Notes: generated from the sequence alone by a model not told the origin. Positions 33,797 through 43,800 are shown, numbered from the stretch's first letter. The stretch: DNA of 64,000 nt from MGIIb-Q1 sp964342465 (GCA_964342465.1 CAYFFQ010000003.1:62001-126000), one strand, 5' to 3'. Program-made: numbers and translations.

Positions 33797-36700
33797 ATGG
33801 GTGATATTGCACTTCACAGGGTCGAAGTGACTCCGAGAGAGTTGCCGGGCCTAACTGATACCAGAGGCGAGTCGGTGCGCAGACAACTCCTCGGCGACCA
33901 TGGATTCGAAGTTGAACAGGTGCGGTCAATAATCGGGTATATCGTCAAGGCAGACCTCAGTGATGAACAGTGTGGGAAGATGGTGGATGAGGTCTTCTGC
34001 GACCCGGTGATTGAACATGGTGTATATGATTCGAAACACCTTGACAACGGAGAAATTTTCTCGAAGAAACCGGATTTGGTCATTCAGATCGGATTCAAAC
34101 CGGGTGTGACGGATAACGCCGGCCATGCCGGACTTGACGGACTGATGACAAGATTCTCCTGTCGAGGAGAGGATGTCAGCGTCGCCACCACCATGACCTA
34201 TGCCTTCTTCGGTATTCCAGAGAACACCGATTCGGATTGGGTTGCTTCTCAACTGTACAATCCGATGATTGAGAGGGTTGCCATAACCACCAAAGATTTG
34301 ATTCAACGGGGCGAATGGGGCGAACTCGGTTTTCCGACGCGGCCAGAAAACCTGTTTCAGCAGCCAGCGTCAATTGACTTGGAGGTATCCGACAGCGAAT
34401 TACTCGCTATCAGTGAACGGGGTCTGCTGGCCTTGAATCTCGAGGAGATGCGGGCCATCCAATCTCACTATCGCCAACCCGATGTCCGCGCCCAGAGGGC
34501 AGCATCAGGCCTCCATCCCTCGGCACCCACTGATGTAGAATTGGAATGCCTCGCTCAGACTTGGTCAGAACATTGTAAACACAAGATATTCGCAGCGAAG
34601 ATACATCACATCGACCATGAAACAGGTGAAGATGTCGAGATAGACTCACTCTTCAAAACCCATATCATGCGACCCACATTCAAAATCGCAGAAAGGGTGG
34701 ATTGGCTGCTCAGTCTCTTCCATGACAATTCAGGTGTGATTGAATGGAGTGGGGATTGGAGCCTATGTATCAAAGCTGAGACCCATAATTCACCCAGCGC
34801 GCTCGACCCGTTTGGCGGGGCGATGACCGGCATCGTAGGTGTCAATAGGGACATACTCGGGACAGGATTGGGCGCCCGCCCCATCGCCAACACCGATGTC
34901 TTCTGCTTCGGGCCACCCGATTATTCAGGTGAAATCCCCCCCGGCCTTTTCCATCCCAGCAGAGTCTTCCGCGGAGTCCACGCCGGAGTTAGAGCCGGTG
35001 GCAATGAATCGGGAATCCCGACGGTCAATGGAGCAATCGTCTTCGATGAGAGATACTTGGGAAAACCTCTGGTCTACTGCGGAACGGTTGGGCTCATGCC
35101 CCGCCACCTCCCTGATGGCAGAGAGAGCCACAAGAAGACCCCCCTTCCGGGCGACATCATCTACATGGTCGGCGGCAGGGTAGGCAGTGATGGCATCCAT
35201 GGAGCCACATTCTCCAGCCTCGAATTGACCGAGGAAAGCCCCTCTTCAGCCGTGCAGATTGGCGACCCAATCACACAGAAGAAAATGGTTGACATGATTC
35301 TAGAAGCGCGGGACGAAGGCCTCATTCAGGTCATCACCGACAACGGGGCCGGTGGCCTGTCGAGCAGTATCGGTGAGATGGCAGAACTGACGGGAGGGGC
35401 GCGGATAGACCTCGGCGCGGTTCCTCTCAAACAACCCGGTCTTTCATCATGGGAGATACTTGTCTCAGAGTCACAGGAGAGAATGACGGTTGGTGTCAGA
35501 GGCGAGGAGAGGAAGAGGTTTGAGGATTTAGCTGCCTTGCATGAAGTGGAGGCGACTGTTGTTGGCGAATTCACCGATGACGGAGCATTCCATGTGGTGC
35601 ATGATGACCACACAGTCGCCCACCTGCCGATAGCATTCCTACACGACGGCGTTCCCCAACTACATCTTGAGAGCGAATGGCGCAACCCCAGTTATCCCCC
35701 ACCGAACTACCCCGCGCTGGATGCACATGGTATGGGGGAACTTTTGGGAAGAATGATGGCGAGACCGAACATAGCCAGCAAGGAGTGGTGGGTGAGAAGT
35801 TATGACCACGAAGTCATCGCCCAGTCGGTCATCAAACCGTTCTGTGGTGTTGACCATGATGCACCGGGGGATGCGGCGGTCATCGCTCCGATTCATGGCG
35901 AGACGCAGGGTGCGGTGATTTCATGTGGAATAATTCCGAGATATTCCGATTTGGATACCTATGCGATGGCCGCCGCTTGTATCGATGAAGCGGTTCGCAA
36001 CGCAGTCTGTGTCGGAGTTGACCTAGACAAGATGGCAGGGTTGGACAACTTCTGCTGGCCCGACCCCGTGGAATCAGAGAAGACCCCCGATGGCCGCTAC
36101 AAACTGGCGCAACTGGTCAGGGCGAACCGCGCCATCGACGACATCTGTTCCGCCTACCAGGTACCGTGTATCAGCGGCAAGGATTCCATGAAGAATGATG
36201 CCACACTCGATGGCAAGAAGATAAGCGTCCCCCCGACACTTCTCTTCACCCTTCTTGGCAATCACACAGATGTCAGAAAAGCAGTCTCGAGTGATTTCAA
36301 GAAGGCAGGAGACCTCATCTATGTACTCGGAGAGACGCATCAGGAACTCGGGGCGAGTGAACTCGCTTGGCAACTGAAGTCCGAGACCGGTGGCGACATC
36401 GGCGGCAAGGTTCCTGAGATAGACACAGACCGAAACCTCTCACTCTACCGCTCTCTCACCGCCGCCATGAGTGAGGGCTTGGTGGCCAGCGCCCATGACT
36501 GCTCTGATGGTGGCTTTGCTCCCGCATTGGCAGAATCCTGTTTCGGCGTGGGTGCAGGATGCATCGTGGAGACGGAGGCGATGTTTGGCCATTGCAAAGG
36601 TCTTGATGATTGGGGGGTCCTTTTCGGTGAAAGCCTAGGCCGAATCATCGTCACTGTGCGCCCAGAGGATGCAGAAGGATTCCATTTGATGATGGGTGAC

Positions 36701-36838
36701 AATTGCCACATCCACATCGGAGAGGTCGGCGACAGCGACGAATTCACCATCAACAGAGGCGGCGAACCCATCCTCTCCACATCTTTGTCCCGTCTGAAGA
36801 AAGCGTGGCAGAAAACCCTTGATGGTGGTGGTCAGTAG
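33797..36838 (+). CDS. purL: Phosphoribosylformylglycinamidine synthase, PurL with PurS-like N-terminus
   Basis: 1013 aa. The first 80 residues (HRVEVTPRELPGLTDTRGESVRR, then FEVEQVRSIIGYIVKADL) resemble PurS. The PurL part shows CLAQTWSEHCKHKIF, AETHNSPSALDPFGGAMTGIVGVNRD, HPSRVFRGVHAGVRAGGNESGIP, DNGAGGLSSSIGEMA, ISGKDSMKND and AHDCSDGGFAPALAES. The glutaminase is a separate gene, purQ, starting at the next base. The enzyme converts FGAR to FGAM. GTG 33767 would add 10 residues; ATG 33797 places the PurS-like strand as usual. Confidence 0.93.
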   Translation: MGDIALHRVEVTPRELPGLTDTRGESVRRQLLGDHGFEVEQVRSIIGYIVKADLSDEQCGKMVDEVFCDPVIEHGVYDSKHLDNGEIFSKKPDLVIQIGFKPGVTDNAGHAGLDGLMTRFSCRGEDVSVATTMTYAFFGIPENTDSDWVASQLYNPMIERVAITTKDLIQRGEWGELGFPTRPENLFQQPASIDLEVSDSELLAISERGLLALNLEEMRAIQSHYRQPDVRAQRAASGLHPSAPTDVELECLAQTWSEHCKHKIFAAKIHHIDHETGEDVEIDSLFKTHIMRPTFKIAERVDWLLSLFHDNSGVIEWSGDWSLCIKAETHNSPSALDPFGGAMTGIVGVNRDILGTGLGARPIANTDVFCFGPPDYSGEIPPGLFHPSRVFRGVHAGVRAGGNESGIPTVNGAIVFDERYLGKPLVYCGTVGLMPRHLPDGRESHKKTPLPGDIIYMVGGRVGSDGIHGATFSSLELTEESPSSAVQIGDPITQKKMVDMILEARDEGLIQVITDNGAGGLSSSIGEMAELTGGARIDLGAVPLKQPGLSSWEILVSESQERMTVGVRGEERKRFEDLAALHEVEATVVGEFTDDGAFHVVHDDHTVAHLPIAFLHDGVPQLHLESEWRNPSYPPPNYPALDAHGMGELLGRMMARPNIASKEWWVRSYDHEVIAQSVIKPFCGVDHDAPGDAAVIAPIHGETQGAVISCGIIPRYSDLDTYAMAAACIDEAVRNAVCVGVDLDKMAGLDNFCWPDPVESEKTPDGRYKLAQLVRANRAIDDICSAYQVPCISGKDSMKNDATLDGKKISVPPTLLFTLLGNHTDVRKAVSSDFKKAGDLIYVLGETHQELGASELAWQLKSETGGDIGGKVPEIDTDRNLSLYRSLTAAMSEGLVASAHDCSDGGFAPALAESCFGVGAGCIVETEAMFGHCKGLDDWGVLFGESLGRIIVTVRPEDAEGFHLMMGDNCHIHIGEVGDSDEFTINRGGEPILSTSLSRLKKAWQKTLDGGGQ

Positions 36839-37657
36839 ATGGGTGTCGAAGTCAGAGTCGCAGTCCTCTTCGGTTTCGGAATCAACTGCGACCATGAGAC
36901 TGCTTCAGTATTCAGGATGGCCGGCGCGACAGCGAAGCGAGTACATGTCAATTCATTTGTCAATGGAGACGAATCGCTTGATGACTATCACATTCTCGCC
37001 GTCCCGGGAGGCTTCTCATTCGGCGACCACCTCGGCAGTGGACGTCTTCTCGGCAACCGCCTGCGCTTCGGGATGAGGGAACAGGTACGCCGTTTCGTCA
37101 GAGCGGGAAAACCCGTCATCGGTATTTGTAATGGATTTCAAGTGTTGGTGAAGATGGGCCTTCTGCCCGGAGATGACGAGGTCTCGTTTGAGCAGACCGC
37201 CTCACTAACCCTCAACGACTCCGGCCAGTATGAGGACAGGTGGGTCACACTTGAGTTCAACTCGGAAAGCCCTTGTATTTGGACAAAGGGGCTGACGCGC
37301 ATGCGCACACCAGTTAGGCATGGAGAGGGGAAATTCGTCGTACCGAGACAAGACCTGTTGGATGCCTATGAACAGAACGGTCAACTGGTGGCGAGGTATG
37401 TGGACCCGAATGACGAATATCCAAGTGCGAGCGACGACCCCCTCCCATATCCAACCACCCCCAATGCGAGCATGCGTAATATCGCCGGAGTGTGCGACCC
37501 GTCGGGATTGGTGTTCGGTCTGATGCCCCATCCGGAAGCCAACCACTCGAAGTGGCTGGGTGCCACTTGGACGAGGGAAGAGATAGGTGAGGATTGGGTC
37601 GGAGAGGGGATGGATGTTTTCATCAACGGTGTCAACTATGTCAGAGAGAATTTCTGA
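36839..37657 (+). CDS. purQ: Phosphoribosylformylglycinamidine synthase, glutaminase subunit
   Basis: 272 aa. A class I glutaminase: VAVLFGFGINCDHET at the start, ILAVPGGFSFGDHLGSGRLL, VIGICNGFQVLVKMGLLPG with the nucleophile Cys, and VFGLMPHPEANHS with the His-x-Glu pair. It feeds ammonia to PurL. Its ATG follows the purL stop with no spacer, so translation is coupled. It is longer than small PurQ (about 225 aa), with an insert before the catalytic His region. Confidence 0.95.
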   Translation: MGVEVRVAVLFGFGINCDHETASVFRMAGATAKRVHVNSFVNGDESLDDYHILAVPGGFSFGDHLGSGRLLGNRLRFGMREQVRRFVRAGKPVIGICNGFQVLVKMGLLPGDDEVSFEQTASLTLNDSGQYEDRWVTLEFNSESPCIWTKGLTRMRTPVRHGEGKFVVPRQDLLDAYEQNGQLVARYVDPNDEYPSASDDPLPYPTTPNASMRNIAGVCDPSGLVFGLMPHPEANHSKWLGATWTREEIGEDWVGEGMDVFINGVNYVRENF

Positions 37658-37701
37658 CCAGCCGGTGGAAGGTGACTAGCGCTCAAACCCCAAAATCACT
37701 C

Positions 37702-38373
37702 TCACAAATCTTCTTCGTCAAGGAGTTCTTCAATGTCTCCTACGAGGTCCGACCACGCCTTGCGTTCAGCCCTCTTCTCGCCGACTGCAAGGTCGACAAT
37801 CAGGTCGGACAGTTGTTCATCCCCTCCCTGCGCTTTCGCTGACGCTTGGACTCGGGCGACCAGTTCAGCGTCTTCTCCAGAGCGGTCGGAGCGGTCGATT
37901 CGTTTGATTTCCTTACTTGGAATCGTTCGCACACCCGACTCATCCACAACGTCATCCGGCAGTTCTTCCGAGAATTGGGCCAATTCAGTCTCGTCAGGAG
38001 TCTCATTTTTCCAGCGGCTTTGGTTGGCGATATCTCGAATCGGATTCACCCGTTCCCGACCCCTCGCTGCGGCGAATGCAGCATCCACATCAGCGGGTGT
38101 CATCGGCTTCGCCTGTTTGGACTGCCCGGCAAGAAGTGATGCGTAGGCCGCCATGTAATCTCCATGAACCTCATCATATTCGTAGGAAGAAGGTCTTGCC
38201 AACATCTGCAACAACTGTTTCGCCCACTGTCCAGCCAAAGACTCCGGTGGCAGAGAAGCAACCCTTTCCCGCATCTCACGGTGGTGCGCAATGCACGCCT
38301 TACACCTCTTGCTCCCCACCTCATCAGGAGCATCACATAGCACACAACATGTGGCCATGCCGAGTTCCAACAT
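37702..38373 (-). CDS. Protein with N-terminal four-cysteine zinc finger, unknown
   Basis: 223 aa. Near the N-terminus CCVLCDAPDEVGSKRCKACIAHH could bind zinc through two CxxC pairs. A middle stretch has DVDAAFAAARGRERVNPIRD, and the C-terminal half is acidic and helical, ending in a run of Glu, Asp and Leu. No family is recognised. ATG 38373 follows AGGAGAGCG and lies about 40 bases below a TATA-like TTATAG; ATG 38394 in frame is the alternative. It is divergent from the M50 protease gene. Confidence 0.7.
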   Translation of the reverse strand: MLELGMATCCVLCDAPDEVGSKRCKACIAHHREMRERVASLPPESLAGQWAKQLLQMLARPSSYEYDEVHGDYMAAYASLLAGQSKQAKPMTPADVDAAFAAARGRERVNPIRDIANQSRWKNETPDETELAQFSEELPDDVVDESGVRTIPSKEIKRIDRSDRSGEDAELVARVQASAKAQGGDEQLSDLIVDLAVGEKRAERKAWSDLVGDIEELLDEEDL

Positions 38374-38472
38374 CGCTCTCCTGACACCCGACATCAGATG
38401 TGAGAGGTGGCCCTATAACTTCAACTATACCGGTTTGCGAACCCTCAAAGGATAGAAGCCAATCCCCAATAC

Positions 38473-39297
38473 ATGGCTCGCGATGCGAGGGCAAGTATGC
38501 TTGAGGACGACCCATTTTCACAAATTGATGATGGCACCATCCCACCCCAACAACAACAGGTCAGAGTTGTTGTGACTCAGATTGAGGGAAACCCGTTCCA
38601 ACCCTTTTTTCGTGGATTATTCGATGTTCCAAGTCAGAGAATATCCCACCACAGCGGCTCACTGTTTCACTTCTCCAAAAAGGAGGTGAACGACCTCGCT
38701 CTTGCCACACTCGCCTTCTCCCTCGCCATCGCTTTCGTGCGGCTTGGCGGTATTTTCACCATGTTGCAAACTCCGCTGGGTCCACTTCTCCTCGTGTTGG
38801 TGCAATTCACCCTTTTCTCGATGTTCGCGCTAGCGCCCGCCTTCATTCTCCACGAACTCGCCCACAAAGTGGTGGCCAGAAAATATGGTTGTTGGGCCGA
38901 GTTCAGAGCAGACCCCCGCGGCCTCAAGATAGGATTGGCTATTGCGGCTCTGCTCGGTTTTGTCTTCATGGCTCCCGGTGCGGTGATGGTTGCTGGCCGG
39001 GTCAGTCGCAGTCAGAACGGAAGGATAGCCATCGCTGGACCACTCACCAACATCGCTCTCTTCTTCATCGGCTTCGTAGCCGCAACGGTGTTGCTACCGG
39101 TTTTTCCCAATCCATTGTTGGTGAGTTTCGTCACCTTTTGGATGTGGGGTAACGCCATTCTAGCCGCCTTCAACATGCTCCCGTTCGGACCACTTGATGG
39201 TGCGAAAGTGAAGTCGTGGTCAGAACCGCTGTTTTGGTCGACGCTCATCGTCACAGTCTTCTTGGTATATTCAGTAATGACGGGGATCGCCTTCTAA
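38473..39297 (+). CDS. Site-2-type intramembrane metalloprotease (M50 family)
   Basis: 274 aa with about five hydrophobic segments. The zinc motif is FILHELAHKVVARKYG (HExxH with Glu), and NMLPFGPLDGAKV supplies the NxxPxxxxDG metal-ligand motif. Proteases of this family cut membrane-embedded regulators or clean up membrane proteins. A 65-residue hydrophilic N-terminus precedes the first helix. The 215 bases downstream (39298-39512) hold two GAACAGAACCCCC phrases and nothing else I recognise. Confidence 0.9.
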   Translation: MARDARASMLEDDPFSQIDDGTIPPQQQQVRVVVTQIEGNPFQPFFRGLFDVPSQRISHHSGSLFHFSKKEVNDLALATLAFSLAIAFVRLGGIFTMLQTPLGPLLLVLVQFTLFSMFALAPAFILHELAHKVVARKYGCWAEFRADPRGLKIGLAIAALLGFVFMAPGAVMVAGRVSRSQNGRIAIAGPLTNIALFFIGFVAATVLLPVFPNPLLVSFVTFWMWGNAILAAFNMLPFGPLDGAKVKSWSEPLFWSTLIVTVFLVYSVMTGIAF

Positions 39298-39512
39298 TCG
39301 ATGTGATGTGAGAGCCATCTCTGCACCCCACTCGTTCATATCATCTATTCACTCGACATGAAGAACAGAACCCCCCCCACACCACACCCAAAACGGCCTC
39401 GTTCACCCATCCTTTCACCCGAAAAGATGTGGAGAACAGAACCCCCAGCCCCACCGCCTTCCGAAATGGAACAGAGTGTGTAAGTAAGATGTAGTATCTG
39501 TCGTTGACTATT

Positions 39513-41246
39513 TCACGCCGGTGGTGCGATGGTGTTCTCAATAGGTTTCTCATCAAGGTGGAAAAAGGAATAGACGGCCCACCAAGTGATGAAATCAAGA
39601 GAGTTGCAGAGATTTGTGACTCCACTATTTTCCTCGCCATAGTCTTTACCGGTGGTGTCCATCCACTCTTCCATCTCCTCAAGAGTGTCACAGGTCTGGT
39701 GATAGCACCAATAACCATCCACCAAGCCGCCGAAACCGACGGTCACAGTCCCTAAATTGTCTTGGAAAGAGGCGTGGTCAGAGCGAGCCGTAGTATCCTC
39801 ATAGATGGTGATTTCAGGGCGGTCTGCGGCGACCCACGCATCGTATTTCCAAGTGTCTTCTTCATACCCTTCGCCCACAAGAGTGCCGATTTGCTCCTCC
39901 AATCCGAGGGCATCGACACCAATCCACTCCGAAAGACGAACAATTCCCTCTTGACTCAGATTTTCATACGATTCAGTAGGTCCGATGTAGACGCGCATCG
40001 GCCACACCTCCTCATCCTTCGGATATCCATCTTCATCAGGTGCAGGTTCCGGGTCACCATGCGGGGCACCACCACCCCCTGGCCAGTTCACTCCAGCCAT
40101 GTCGAGGTTGACATAGTTGGTTACGGTGACTTGCGGGTTGTCCTCGGCGACATAGAATTCAGTCCAGTAATCACTACCTCGTTTGCCACCCTCTTCACCA
40201 GACCATAGACAGAAAACCATTGTTCTGCGAGAATCAAAGTTCGCCATCATCTTAGCCGTCTCCAAGACCATACTTGTTCCTGCGGTGTTGTCGTATGCAC
40301 CAACCCTCGTGCCGTAAGTCCTCTCTCCAGTGATGTGTGGGTCAATGAGAGGGATTACCCCATTCGCTGGCGGGGCGATGTCAAAATGCGCCCCGAAAAC
40401 CAACCATTCATCCGGCACCACCTTTCCCCAACGGTAACCACAGATGTTGAGGGCCTCAGGGTTCTGTTTGTCGAAGATGTCCGTGTATTCGTAGCGATGC
40501 TTGATGACCTCCAAGCCGAATGACTCCAATTCGGCGACAAGGTAGTTTGCAGCATCTTCGTAGGCGGGATTTCCCTGACCGGCCCACCTATCCCAATATC
40601 CCATTCTGCGGTCGACATCGGTGACATCAGGTGTGGGGTCGGTGATTTCATGCAGGCGGTCATAGACCGCCCTTCCATTCATTATTCCAGTCGCATATTC
40701 ACCACCCGCAGCCACACCATACCCCGGTGCGGCGGGACGAATCACCGAGACCGTACGGTAGGCGACGGGCTCATCGACAGGGCCAGTGGAGTTCACAGCA
40801 TCGAGAGAGGAGTTCACCAATTTTTCCCGAATGATACCGCTCACCGAAGCGGACGAAGGACCACCATCGTTCACCCAAGTGAACCAAGAGATGTTTGCTT
40901 CCCTAACCGGCCATGACACCCTACCCATCTTACCGACCATGAACAGAACACTGTCGGCGCGAGGAGGGGAGAGAATGGAGACTTCAACCGACTTCCCCCC
41001 TGAAATATCAATGACAGTAGAGTTCTGGACGAAGCCGCTGTCTGGATTTTGAATGAGATATGGAATGAAGACCGACAGGTCCTTCTTGGCTGAGAATTTG
41101 ACATTCTGAAAGACACCGCCGGTCAATGTGTCATTACCGATTTCAAGGTCATCAGCGGTTGGGGGTATATTCTCATCATTGCCGAAACAGCCGGTCAGCA
41201 TCGAGGTGATGATGAGCAGAGCGAGCATCACCGCCCTTGAGTGCAT
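39513..41246 (-). CDS. Exported M28-family zinc peptidase, probable lipoprotein
   Basis: 577 aa. The start MHSRAVMLALLIITSMLTGCFGN is a lipoprotein-type signal with a lipobox ending in Cys. The M28 catalytic part has VFGAHFDIAPPANG, GAYDNTAGTSMVLETAKMM (bridging Asp), FCLWSGEEGGKRGSDYW (Glu pair), NYVNLDMAGVNWPG, and ARSDHASFQDNLGTVTVGFGG (final His). The 180 residues before are beta-like and may be a binding domain. It likely trims peptides outside the cell. ATG 41246 is used since it begins the signal peptide. Confidence 0.9.
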   Translation of the reverse strand: MHSRAVMLALLIITSMLTGCFGNDENIPPTADDLEIGNDTLTGGVFQNVKFSAKKDLSVFIPYLIQNPDSGFVQNSTVIDISGGKSVEVSILSPPRADSVLFMVGKMGRVSWPVREANISWFTWVNDGGPSSASVSGIIREKLVNSSLDAVNSTGPVDEPVAYRTVSVIRPAAPGYGVAAGGEYATGIMNGRAVYDRLHEITDPTPDVTDVDRRMGYWDRWAGQGNPAYEDAANYLVAELESFGLEVIKHRYEYTDIFDKQNPEALNICGYRWGKVVPDEWLVFGAHFDIAPPANGVIPLIDPHITGERTYGTRVGAYDNTAGTSMVLETAKMMANFDSRRTMVFCLWSGEEGGKRGSDYWTEFYVAEDNPQVTVTNYVNLDMAGVNWPGGGGAPHGDPEPAPDEDGYPKDEEVWPMRVYIGPTESYENLSQEGIVRLSEWIGVDALGLEEQIGTLVGEGYEEDTWKYDAWVAADRPEITIYEDTTARSDHASFQDNLGTVTVGFGGLVDGYWCYHQTCDTLEEMEEWMDTTGKDYGEENSGVTNLCNSLDFITWWAVYSFFHLDEKPIENTIAPPA

Positions 41247-41360
41247 GAGCACCCGAATCCCCTTCCGCAGTTGAACCCATTGATTATTGGGGCAGTTCAG
41301 TGTGACTCGCAGACCGGAGAATGCCGGTGGGGATGGCACATGCCGGAAGGCTCACCGGCT

Positions 41361-42185
41361 CTATGAGATGAATAGACGAAGGCAGGTTAGTGAGCCATCG
41401 GCGGCTCGGATATGCTCCATCTCCACTTCAGTCGTCTTGAACCCTCGCTCCTCTAGAATTCGTTTGGTCTGTGGATAACCCGCCGAAATGATGACCCGAC
41501 CACCTTCGAATCCGATGGTGTTGGCGGCATAGGACTCCTCATTGGGGACCCACACGACATCACCCCTCAATCCATTGAACTGTTCAGGTGTGAGATGCCC
41601 CTCAGCAGCCACCAACAACCCCGGCGCAGGAGTGGAACAGATGGTGGAGAGGTGCAGGGTGGTTGGCGGGACCTCAAAGAGAAATGTCTCAAACCCCCTC
41701 TTGGCACAGACCGAAGTGAAGAAGTCAACTCCCGCCCTGTTCGTCCTCTCAGACAGGCCAACCAGATATGTCCCATCATAAAAGACGACATCGCCACCAT
41801 CGAGAGTAGCACCATCCGGCATCTCAATCAGTTCAAGATGTGCTCCTAGCACTTCCCTGACACCCTCTTCCTCACCCCTGCGTGAAGGGTGACCGAGAGT
41901 GCAGATAACAGCAGCACCGTCGACGACGACGGCGACATCCTCGACAAAGCAACAGTCAGGATGTGCTGCAGAAGCGGGTAGGACAGTCACCTCCAGTCCA
42001 TGGGTTTTGAGTGCCGCCACATACGACTGATGGGCGGCCCGAGATGCAGCGACATCAGTCGGGCCGTCGCCGAAGTATTTCGCCAACGCTCCAGTGAAGG
42101 CAGGTGATACTTCGCGGACCACCGCCTTGCGCCGCCGCCTTCGAGACCAGTCCCGCATCAAATTGGCGGCCGTAGTCCACCCCAT
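41361..42185 (-). CDS. Dimethylarginine dimethylaminohydrolase-like amidinohydrolase
   Basis: 274 aa. The pentein-fold pattern is present: HPDCCFVEDVAVVVDGAAVIC with Glu and Asp, LGHPSRRGEEEGVRE, GATLDGGDVVFYDGTYLVGLSERTN, TLHLSTICSTPAPG with the active-site His, and a C-terminal GSLTCLRLF with the catalytic Cys. This matches DDAH, which splits methylated arginine to citrulline and methylamines; arginine deiminase-type activity is an alternative. It sits downstream of deoxyhypusine synthase on the same strand, after a 73-base gap. Confidence 0.9.
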   Translation of the reverse strand: MGWTTAANLMRDWSRRRRRKAVVREVSPAFTGALAKYFGDGPTDVAASRAAHQSYVAALKTHGLEVTVLPASAAHPDCCFVEDVAVVVDGAAVICTLGHPSRRGEEEGVREVLGAHLELIEMPDGATLDGGDVVFYDGTYLVGLSERTNRAGVDFFTSVCAKRGFETFLFEVPPTTLHLSTICSTPAPGLLVAAEGHLTPEQFNGLRGDVVWVPNEESYAANTIGFEGGRVIISAGYPQTKRILEERGFKTTEVEMEHIRAADGSLTCLRLFIS

Positions 42186-42258
42186 AAGTGTTCGGAAACC
42201 GGCAACTCAAAACCACAATCCGGCAATAGCGTGTGGAATATGTGAATTCTCCCGACTG

Positions 42259-43203
42259 TCAGAACTCTAACAAATACTGGAAAATCAATGGAAGAACGAT
42301 GGTTGCATCGGATTCTATTACGAATTTCGGAGTATCGATCCCCAACTTGTCCCAAGAGATCTTCTCATTCGGTTGAGCCCCCGAATACCCACCATAGGAA
42401 GGGTTGGATTCCGAGATTTGAGCGAACCACGCCCATAGTGGTACATCCTCTCCCAAATCCTGTCGGAGCATGGGGACTACACAAATTGGGAAATCACCAG
42501 CAATCCCACCACCCACCTGAAGGAAGCCGATGGGAACGATTTGTTGACGATACCACTCAGCGAGGTCGGCCATCCGCTGCACATCGCTGGCAATGATGTT
42601 GGGGTCGGAAACCGACCCATCCATCACCCTCGCCGCGAAGATGTTACCGAGAGTGCTGTCAGCCCACCCCGGTGTAAAAATGGGAATACCACAATCCCTC
42701 GCCGCCACAAGCCACGATTCGCGCCAAGATTCAGGAGAAATTTCTAATTCATCGATGATTTCGAAGAGGTATTCGTGTGCTGGTTTGGTGATGCCGGCTA
42801 CGGCAGCAGAAATCCATTTCTCAGTCAGTACTTCAGCCAATTTCCTGACAGAATCCTCGTTGATGCAGGTGTCAGTCACGCGGTTCAGCCCCTCTCTCTT
42901 GAACTTCAGGTCATCTTCAGGGGTCAGTTCCCTCCACGCCACGACACGCCCGTCTTGGTTCGAGAGCAGACGAAAGAGGTCCTCTTCGAGATTTGCTCCG
43001 GTGCATGAGATAGCGTGGACCAACCCCGCCCGAATCGCCGGAGCAAGTGAGAGACCGATGCGCGCCGTCGACATCGCTCCGGCGAGAGTGATGAACAACA
43101 TCCCTCCGCTGACATGGAAGTCTTCGAGGGATTGTACACAACGCCGCAACTCACCAGCATTGAAGTGGTGGTAGTGCCGGTCCACAAACTCGCGTACATT
43201 CAT
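42259..43203 (-). CDS. dhs: Deoxyhypusine synthase
   Basis: 314 aa. It shows MLFITLAGAMSTARIGLSLAPAI, HAISCTGANLEEDL, a GWADSTLGNIFAAR region, GGGIAGDFPICVVPML, and NEKISWDKL, where the Lys corresponds to the one that carries the aminobutyl group. The enzyme moves the butylamine part of spermidine to a lysine of aIF5A using NAD. The gene follows the SAM decarboxylase by 9 bases, which links spermidine supply to its use. Confidence 0.93.
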   Translation of the reverse strand: MNVREFVDRHYHHFNAGELRRCVQSLEDFHVSGGMLFITLAGAMSTARIGLSLAPAIRAGLVHAISCTGANLEEDLFRLLSNQDGRVVAWRELTPEDDLKFKREGLNRVTDTCINEDSVRKLAEVLTEKWISAAVAGITKPAHEYLFEIIDELEISPESWRESWLVAARDCGIPIFTPGWADSTLGNIFAARVMDGSVSDPNIIASDVQRMADLAEWYRQQIVPIGFLQVGGGIAGDFPICVVPMLRQDLGEDVPLWAWFAQISESNPSYGGYSGAQPNEKISWDKLGIDTPKFVIESDATIVLPLIFQYLLEF

Positions 43204-43212
43204 CTACCCACC

Positions 43213-43575
43213 TCAGACGACGAAACGCCCCACTTCCCGCCGCTGGCTGACCTCCATTTCGGGGCATTCGGAAGCCAAGCGGCGATGGATGGAATCAGCG
43301 ATATCTTTCGGGTCGTGCGACCCGCAGGTGAACACATCGATTGCGAGAATTCCTCGGTCGGCATAACAGTGCGCCGTGACATGACTCTCGTCAATCAACA
43401 CAATTGCTGCGAACCCCGGTGGGCTCACCTTGCCGCTGAACTCTTCACAATGGGTGTGAACCTCCCTCACCCCTGCCCCTCGTACCGCCTCACGCATGAT
43501 GGAGAGTACCCATTCACCCACCTTGTCTGCCCGTGGCCAGAAGTTCACATAGTCGACGAAGAGATGATGACCCAT
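43213..43575 (-). CDS. speD: S-adenosylmethionine decarboxylase proenzyme
   Basis: 120 aa, the class 1B prokaryotic size. MGHHLFVDYVNFW opens the protein. VLIDESHVTAHCYADRGILAIDVFTCGSHD contains the Glu-Ser self-cleavage site that makes the pyruvoyl group, and the later Cys. It supplies decarboxylated SAM for polyamine synthesis. ATG 43575 gives the family start; the longer frame from 43698 adds 41 unrelated residues. It lies just upstream of deoxyhypusine synthase. Confidence 0.93.
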   Translation of the reverse strand: MGHHLFVDYVNFWPRADKVGEWVLSIMREAVRGAGVREVHTHCEEFSGKVSPPGFAAIVLIDESHVTAHCYADRGILAIDVFTCGSHDPKDIADSIHRRLASECPEMEVSQRREVGRFVV

Positions 43576-43800
43576 CGGTGAGGATTCCCGCGACCCTTCG
43601 GATGATGCGGACACAGGTTGATGCGAGTGGCCCCTCCTTATCAAATCAATAACTTCGATAGCACCAGAGTGATGCGAAGCAAATTTGGTTACGACCATTC
43701 ATTCCGTTCAGGATGACCACGGAAGGACCCCTGAACCAAGAGGAGCCCTTGCAGAAGGCGAATACCCATTTCCAATCGGAGGGAATAGCAACCAGCCGGA

